A stretch of DNA of 64,000 nucleotides from Warburgia ugandensis (lineage: Eukaryota; Streptophyta; Magnoliopsida; Canellales; Canellaceae). Shown here piece after piece: positions 57,855 through 64,000 of this stretch; position 1 is the stretch's first letter, and each line of letters begins with the position of its first letter. The translations under genes were made by a program, and so were the position numbers. The DNA lies in assembly GCA_035236585.1 (NCBI GenBank), contig CP141132.1, forward strand, positions 40,179,880-40,243,879, read 5' to 3'. The notes beneath the pieces were generated by a model, which saw only the letters and a program-made list of their open reading frames with translations, made no database searches and had not been told where the DNA came from.

Positions 57855-60510
57855 AATAAACATAGTAAACAGGAATACCTAAACATATATTAGGATACTC
57901 AACCTCCTCGGTAATCCAACCTAATCATTTAAAAACTCTATTCAAGACATATATGTCAACAATGAAAACAAATTAAGAAAATAGCATAGCCTAGGGTCTT
58001 CACAACCATCACATCCAACAATAAGAGATCCACACATCCTAGGAATTAAAGTGATAAAACAAGGCATCCATGCTCTTCAATATGCAATAACAACTATAAT
58101 CACCACTTAATGACTTCAACAAGTCATGGAACTGTATAAAAAATGATGCTTTCTTATCCCTTATAAAATTTGTATGATCATAGAAAAATAATGCGTTACA
58201 TGAAAAATGATAGTTAATGCAATCATACACACATGGATTGCTCACAGATAAGATACAAGTCTCAATAAGGATTATAGTATAATAATATACACATGGTATT
58301 CATTCATACATACTAAGCTAATGTGATGAAAATATGTAATTTCAAAACATCAACACACCCATTATTAAATGTTGTCACCTACCTCAAATCAAGGGAATAA
58401 CCCTTCAAAGTATGCAACCCCTTTAATCCGTGAAGACTTGTATCACACATATAATAGATTCTCACTTGGTACTTTGTCCTTCTCATTTAGATCATATTTT
58501 ATCATCCTTAATTTAGATGATTTTACTTTTATTCATCATTGATCATAGGTCTATCTCTTCAGGTCATGTTTGGTCATTAGATCGTGACCATCGATTAAAG
58601 ATCAACAGTCTAGACCACTTGATTTATCTTCATCCCCACTAATCTATGTCTTACAAATAGTCTTTCATGTGTTTCAATTGTTAATTCATTGATCTAACTA
58701 TCAGATTAAATTTTGATCAATTAGATTAATAGTTCATGGTTACTCCTAAGGTTTGTTTCTACTAAATTTGGTGTTATTAAGATGATCTAAACATTAAATT
58801 GGTTGAATTCTACATTTTAGAACTTCAACTATATTGATTATATGCATTTGTCTATGTTTTCTATGATCTATTTGCATTCTAGTAGTTAATTCATTTATAT
58901 GATGGTCAGATCCAATTTGAATTGTCAAATCTATGGTCCTTGTATTATTCTATGGTCTAGATTTTTTTATTTTGGTTTATTATGAATTATCTAAATGTTA
59001 GACCAGTCCATTTACCTTATTTGATCCTCTAATTAATCAATTATTAAAATATGAGTACTTTTAATCTAGTGGATATAAGCCATGTAAAGTCTCTAACCTT
59101 AGATCATGTTTAATTGGGTTTGTATAGCCTTTTAGATTAAAGATTTCATGTTTCATGTTGATTTCAATGACCTAGATTCAAATTTTAGCATAAGTGATCA
59201 TTGGATAGGTTGGATCTGCTAAATAAATTGGCGGATTTGATAGATGGATCATGGATTCATTAAATTGATCATCCTAACATGAAGATGCACCACATCCATG
59301 ATGCACTGACACTCATTATGAATCAATGCACATGCACCCATGGGCGCCTAGTGCACCTAGCATGTTGTGCATCTTGGGCGTAGAATCCTGCCAATGGAGA
59401 CAATTGCTATTGTCAAAGAAGGTGATGGGATTCCTGTCAACTTTTACAACTCTACCATGTCCATTTTCTATGATTTTTATACCAGAATTTTTGTAATTTC
59501 ATGAATTTAAGTTTTTTAGAGCTTTTCATCTACAATTTCTACTAAAAATTAGGTTTTTGGTTAGATTTAAACATGTTCTAAAATTCACTAGCATTATGGG
59601 TTTTCTTAGCTTGTAGCATTGTTACCCATCCTATCATCATGAAACTAAAGGACTTTTCTTTATCTTCTTGTGGGGAATAAGATGAATGACTTGGATCATT
59701 GGTACAATGCCATTTCATCAACTATGTTTTTTAAAATCACGTTCTTCACACTTCTCATCTATGAAAAACGATGATAGTAAGAGGAAGCAATGTTTAAGAA
59801 GTATGGTGGGAGGAAAAGAAGAAGAGAAAACAAAAATGAGTGGAAAAAAAATGGGGATGGAGGCCTACTAGCATGCTTTTCCAACATCTCCTTTGTTATA
59901 GGTTTTCAGTCATCGATGGCCGTATTTGTTGAGGAGCTGTGACTGAGGAAGGAGGAGGAAGACAATTTTGGCTGGCACAAGCTCAACATCTTTTTCAGTG
60001 GTGTGGCCCAAAAATCAATGCAGCCTTTGGTCAATGTTGACCACGTAGCGACCAAGAAAGTGAGAGAGAGAGTGTGATGTGTGTATGTGTCAACGAGAAA
60101 GAGAGAGGAAGGTGGGGGGAATGTAAATGTACATCATCTTTAAATGCTGATTTATTATTATTATTTATTATAATTATTACCTATCATAAATGTGGAAATC
60201 ATTGCTTTTTAATGTGTGAAAAAATTAGTTTACATTTATGGCTGACTTACCTATTCATGATTGTGTGTCATGCCACGTGGGTCCCACCTAAAGTCACTTT
60301 ACTATTTTATCATTAATTGATTTTAAATTAAATACTTTAATTAAAATAATTATGAATTTTTTATTCGAGCTCTAATTTTGCATTCCAAGTGTTGCTGGAT
60401 CATTTTTGAGTACAATCTAAATATTGAGGTTATAATTCAATTTCCTTGTTTAATGCAATCCTTGATTAATATTCACTTGAAATGAAGTTATACAAATTAG
60501 AGGTCTTACA

Positions 60511-60526
60511 TCCTTCCCCCATTATA
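60511..60526 (-). other. Polypurine tract of element D
   Basis: On the minus strand ATGGGGGAAGGA precedes TGTAAGACC. Together with the GAGGACAAAATTTT sequence just upstream it is the normal end of a plant chromovirus interior. Confidence 0.85.
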
Positions 60527-60559
60527 GAAAATTTTGTCCTCAAAATTTTAACACATCTT

Positions 60560-62640
60560 TATACAAATAACTGAGGGTGTGTTCATCTCATCTCCTCCAT
60601 CTCCCATGTGGCCTCTTGAATAGAGTGGTGCTATGAGAGGACTTTGAATAGTGGGATGGTCTTGATCCTTAGTTCTTGAACCTTACAGTCCATAATTCTT
60701 ACTACTCTCTTCTCGAAAGTCAAATCAAGCCTCAACTCTACTATTATATACCCAAGTACATGAGAGGAGTCTTGTACATATCTTCGTAGCATTGATACAT
60801 GAAAGACATCATGAACATATGTGAGCTGTGGTGGCAAGGTCATTTTGTGTGCCATGGCATTGACCCTTTTTAAGATCTTGAAAGGTCCAGCTCCCAACTT
60901 CCCCTTAGTTCTAAACCACATCACTCCTTTCACAGGGTAAACCTTTAGGAGTACATGGTCCCCTACTGTAAACTTCACATCTTTATGCTTTTTGTTGGCA
61001 TAGCTCTTCTAACGACTGTGAGCTACCAAAAGTCACTTCTAGACTATTCAGACCTTCTTTGCACACTACTCCCTTAACTTTGACTTCATAAAGCGTCTCT
61101 CCCACATTGCTACAACATAAAGGTGATTGATACATCCTGCTATACAGTGCCTCATAAGGAGCCATGCTAATATTCACGTGATATATGTTATTATATATAA
61201 ACTCCACGAGTGGTAGATGCTCGTCCCATCTACCTCTCGAGTCGATGGCACAAGTCCTCCAGTCTAAATGGTCCTCTTTGTCTGACTATCTATCTAAGGG
61301 TGGAAAGTCATGCTAAATCTCAACATCAACCTTAAAGCATCCTCAAGATTTTGGCAGTACTTTGAGGTGAATTTACTATCCCTGTCTGGGATAATAGTCA
61401 ATGGAGTTTCATGTAAGCTCATGATCTCCTTAACATAATGCCTTACCAAGTTGTCAGCTATCTAACTCTACCTAATGGGAAGGAAGAGGGAAAACTTCAT
61501 CAATCTATCAACAATAACCCAAATCATGTCATATCCATTCATTGTCCTTGAAAGGCCATATATAAAATCCATAATAATATGGTCTCACTTACACTCTAGA
61601 AGATCCAATGTCCATAATAGGACTGATGGCCTCCAATTCTTGGCTTTGACTTGTTGACAGGTTAAACACCATGCTAAACATTCCCCAATATCTCTTTTCA
61701 TCCCATTCCACCAGAAGTGCCATCTCAAATCTTGATAATGGAAAACTGTGACTGATGAGCCTCCTGAAGTAGCTCTTGTCTTAACTCACAAATAGATGGT
61801 ACTACCGGTCTACCTTGAAATCATATTCCACCATCCTATCCTTTCGTGAAATCTATCTTCTCTATGAAGACATGTGTTTCTACATCCTTCACATGTGCTT
61901 ATAAAATTATGTCAATGAATCTTAATCTGATGGATAAGTTAGCAACCACTGCCCTCAACTTCCTACTCAAGGAATCTACTACCACATATACATTCCTAGG
62001 GAGGTACTGAATGGTAAAGTCAAATCCCTGAAGATATTTCATCCATATGCACTGTCTCATATTCAAGTTACTCTAAGTAAAGAAGTACTTGAGGCTTTTA
62101 TGATCAGTTAAAACCTCAAACTTCTCTCCATATATGTAATGTCACCACATCTTCAATGAAAATACTACCTTTGCTAACTCCAAATAATGTGTGGTAGATC
62201 ACCTCATGCATCTTCAACTGCTGAGACACATAGGCAACACCTTATCATGCTATATCAGTACTCTTCCTAGACCCTTGCTAGAGGCTTCGTAGTGAATTAC
62301 AAAACCACCAAATCTTGAGGGTGGCATTAATACTCGTGTAGAAGTAAGTCCCCTTTTGAGCTCATGAAAGATTTCCTCACAAACATCACTCCAAACAAAT
62401 TTGGTGTCCTTCCTAGTTAGGGTAGTTAGAGGCAAAGAAATCCTAGTGAATCCCTTGATAAATACGATAGTAACCCATTAAACCAAGCAAATTGTGAATC
62501 TCGATCACCATCGTGAGTCTCTCCAAACTCAACGCTGCCCCACCTTTTCCAGGTCCACTGCTACTCCATCCTTTGATAAAACATAGCTGAGGAAATGCAC
62601 CTGCTCCTACCAAAAGTTGTACTTACTAAATTTTACAAAC
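60560..62640 (-). pseudogene. Element D pol: RT end, RNase H, integrase, chromodomain, broken
   Basis: Read from right to left. RT C-terminus about 62620-62540 (QVHFLSYVLSKDGVAVDLEKV) and on to FVWSDVCEEIFHELKRGL (62435-62250). RNase H remains at about 62250-61900. Integrase is at about 61700-60983, with MEFIYNNIYHVNISMAPYEA and LYSRMYQSPLCC (61207-61100). The last open run (60978-60631) has VGDHVLLKVYPVKGVMWF, LGAGPFKILKRV, VHDVFHVSMLRRYVQD and ends in a chromodomain-like segment with VQELRIKTIPLFKVL. Chromodomains steer chromovirus integration to heterochromatin. Many stops and frameshifts. The catalytic RT core with the YxDD motif is absent: RT C-terminal text follows almost directly after protease-linked text at about 62640. 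Confidence 0.75.
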
Positions 62641-64000
62641 AAGAAATGGTAATGTCAATGTCCTCAATCTAAGGACACTCACTATCTTCCACTATCACAC
62701 AAACAAGAAGGACTTGACACCCTCCAAAAAATCACCACACTACCTTCATTGCTGAGATAACATAAGCCTCAATGATGCTCTTTCTACACTGGAATGAGGT
62801 CATCGGTCACCTAAGTATGCTAAAGGTAATCTTCTTCTTACAGCAATCAACTATATCAAGTATAATGAAGATCATCGTCCATGCTCTGCCTACTATCTCT
62901 ACAGGTACCCCTTGAAAGTACTCACACACCCCCATCCAATCCAAAAGCTAACATGCATACAGTCATGTAAAAAAAGAGGCAAATACATATGAAATGAAGG
63001 AATGGATAAATCTTAAATTGAAGAGGATCCTAGCATGCTTATCAACAATCAGGAAAGTACCTTTCACCACCTAGTTCGAGGTTCGTGCTTACCCCAATGT
63101 AATGGAAAAAACTTGTCCCTGACTATGTGATGTCATCTCTACTTATTCCCGACATCTATTTTCCTATCCTTCTATCCCCTATGACAATATTTAAGGAAAT
63201 CCCCTGACTCTTCATAGCCAAACATCTACGAAGCTACCTTTATCATGGTGGTAGCTGTTATTACTCTCATTGCTATTGCTGTTGCTACTGTTTGCCAGCA
63301 CTAGGGCATGGCTGTCCTGGATGCCTACCTCTATCGCTAGTGCAAATCCTCCTATTACATCCCTCCTCTACGTGCCTAAATGCTACTAACTTAGTGTCCT
63401 CTCTGACTACATTGATGAAAAGGCCCTCTTGCTGTTATTGGTCTGGCGTCAACTCCCCTTGTTCAAGTCCTTGCAATCTACCTTGGTCTTGAGGAATTTC
63501 CTCTCTAACATAGAGGCCATATCTGCTACCTCTGCACTAATGTGTAACTCACTATTATAACTTGGTTCCTTAATCCCAGTGTCAAACCATCAATAAATCA
63601 ATCTGTTGCCTCCTTATATGTAGGTACGGAGTTAGGAGCAGACCTCCTTAGTCATGTAAACTAATTCAAATACTGCTGAACCATTGGATCTTTTTTCTCC
63701 AAAGTAGAAAACTCTCTCTACATCACCTATCATACATGAAGCCAAAAATACTAGTCATCATAGGCATTCCTAAAGGCCTTCCTGGTAAAAGTCGTAGCAG
63801 CAAAGGAATGTGTCTCTCTTAAGCGACTATCACTAAAATCTTGCCTCACTCTTTAGTAGATAAGTAGTTGTCCTCACCTAATCCTTCTTAGGGACTCTCA
63901 TGGCAGTAAATGCCCTCTCAACCTTAAAAAGCCATCTTTTAACTACATCTATATCATAATTTCTATGAAAATGAAGTACCATCTGCTAAAACCTTTCTAA
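62641..64000 (-). pseudogene. Element D gag and protease, broken, runs off the window
   Basis: Gag core near 63990-63840 (VERAFTAMRVPKKD, TTYLLKSEARF) aligns with T2's Gag. A zinc-knuckle remnant MFGYEESGDFLKYCHRG lies at about 63227-63177 and has lost its first two Cys and its His. Protease is at about 63090-62750. The segment before IHSFISYVFA should read DSG but reads NLR, so the active site is destroyed. VDCCKKKITFSIL and IIEAYVISAMKVV follow (about 62860-62750) and match T2's protease tail. The GMDWL block present in T2 is missing. The 5' LTR and primer site lie beyond 64000. Confidence 0.7.

Larger units (their letters stand above)
57349..60510 (-). mobile_element. Element D, 3' LTR
   Basis: Plus-strand ends TGTCATGCCCCGAG and AGAGGTCTTACA, so on its own strand it runs TGTAAGACCTCT to CGGGGCATGACA. 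A polypurine tract lies at its start on the minus strand (plus 60511-60520, TCCTTCCCCC), which makes it the 3' LTR of the minus-strand element continuing right. About 2.9 kb without the LINE fragment at 57407-57638. Parts match B's LTR in reverse, such as ACCTACCTCAAAT near 58378, so B and D are related subfamilies. A GC-richer block with TGCAC/GTGCA motifs lies at 59280-59400. The frames within it show no protein features. Confidence 0.85.

Noticed and set aside
1..64000. tRNA or rRNA genes
   Set aside because: No tRNA-like A and B boxes with a foldable cloverleaf and no rRNA signature were noticed; the TGGTATCAGAGC matches are primer binding sites.

Overview
The window is plant nuclear DNA, almost certainly from an angiosperm with a large, repeat-rich genome. 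It is AT-rich, and everything recognisable is transposable-element sequence: Ty3/gypsy LTR retrotransposons (chromovirus-type with the TGGTATCAGAGC primer site, and Athila/Tat-type), two CACTA (En/Spm) DNA transposons, and an RTE-type LINE. I see no host gene, rRNA or tRNA gene, CRISPR array or prokaryotic signal. No coding region is intact, so this is a decaying repeat neighbourhood. The species cannot be named from it.

Layout. 1-2335: 3' tail and part of the LTR of a Tat-like element. 2336-3009: unclassified pyrimidine-rich DNA. 3010-6503: a truncated, divergent chromovirus LTR (T0). 6781-12345: CACTA-1, with a broken multi-exon Ptta/En-Spm transposase-type gene ending in a Ulp1-like domain, 171-bp tandem repeats and hairpin-rich ends. 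12346-15131: the 5' half of a second CACTA in the opposite direction. 15800-19357: a deleted Athila/Tat element (gag, protease, part of an LTR). 19358-64000: one large nest built on an old chromovirus, element C.

The nest. C's LTR lies in pieces at about 19358-19891, 24453-25146 and 50863-51523; its gag remains at 51524-52444 and 57214-57348. C was hit by two solo LTRs of family T (T1, 19892-24447, target duplication GGAGA; T3, 52445-57208, target duplication ACTAA), by element B (25147-50862) and by element D (57349 to beyond the window). B has a complete 5' LTR, a primer site, decayed gag-pol and a polypurine tract. Its 3' LTR is split at 33606/48666 by a Tat-like element E. E holds T2, a truncated T-family element with its LTR, primer site, gag, protease and the start of reverse transcriptase. 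T2's LTR holds a near full-length RTE LINE (40700-43610). That gives five levels: C > B > E > T2 > LINE. A 232-bp fragment of the same LINE, with a 17-bp target duplication, sits in D's LTR.

The most interesting signal is not a gene. LTRs of families T, C and B, and more loosely D, carry a short hairpin at a comparable place near the 3' end of the LTR. The stem sequence differs between families while pairing is kept, which suggests a selected RNA or DNA structure. Other points of note are C-to-T decay in the GC-rich island of T2 relative to its sister LTRs, and the CACTA-1 gene structure.
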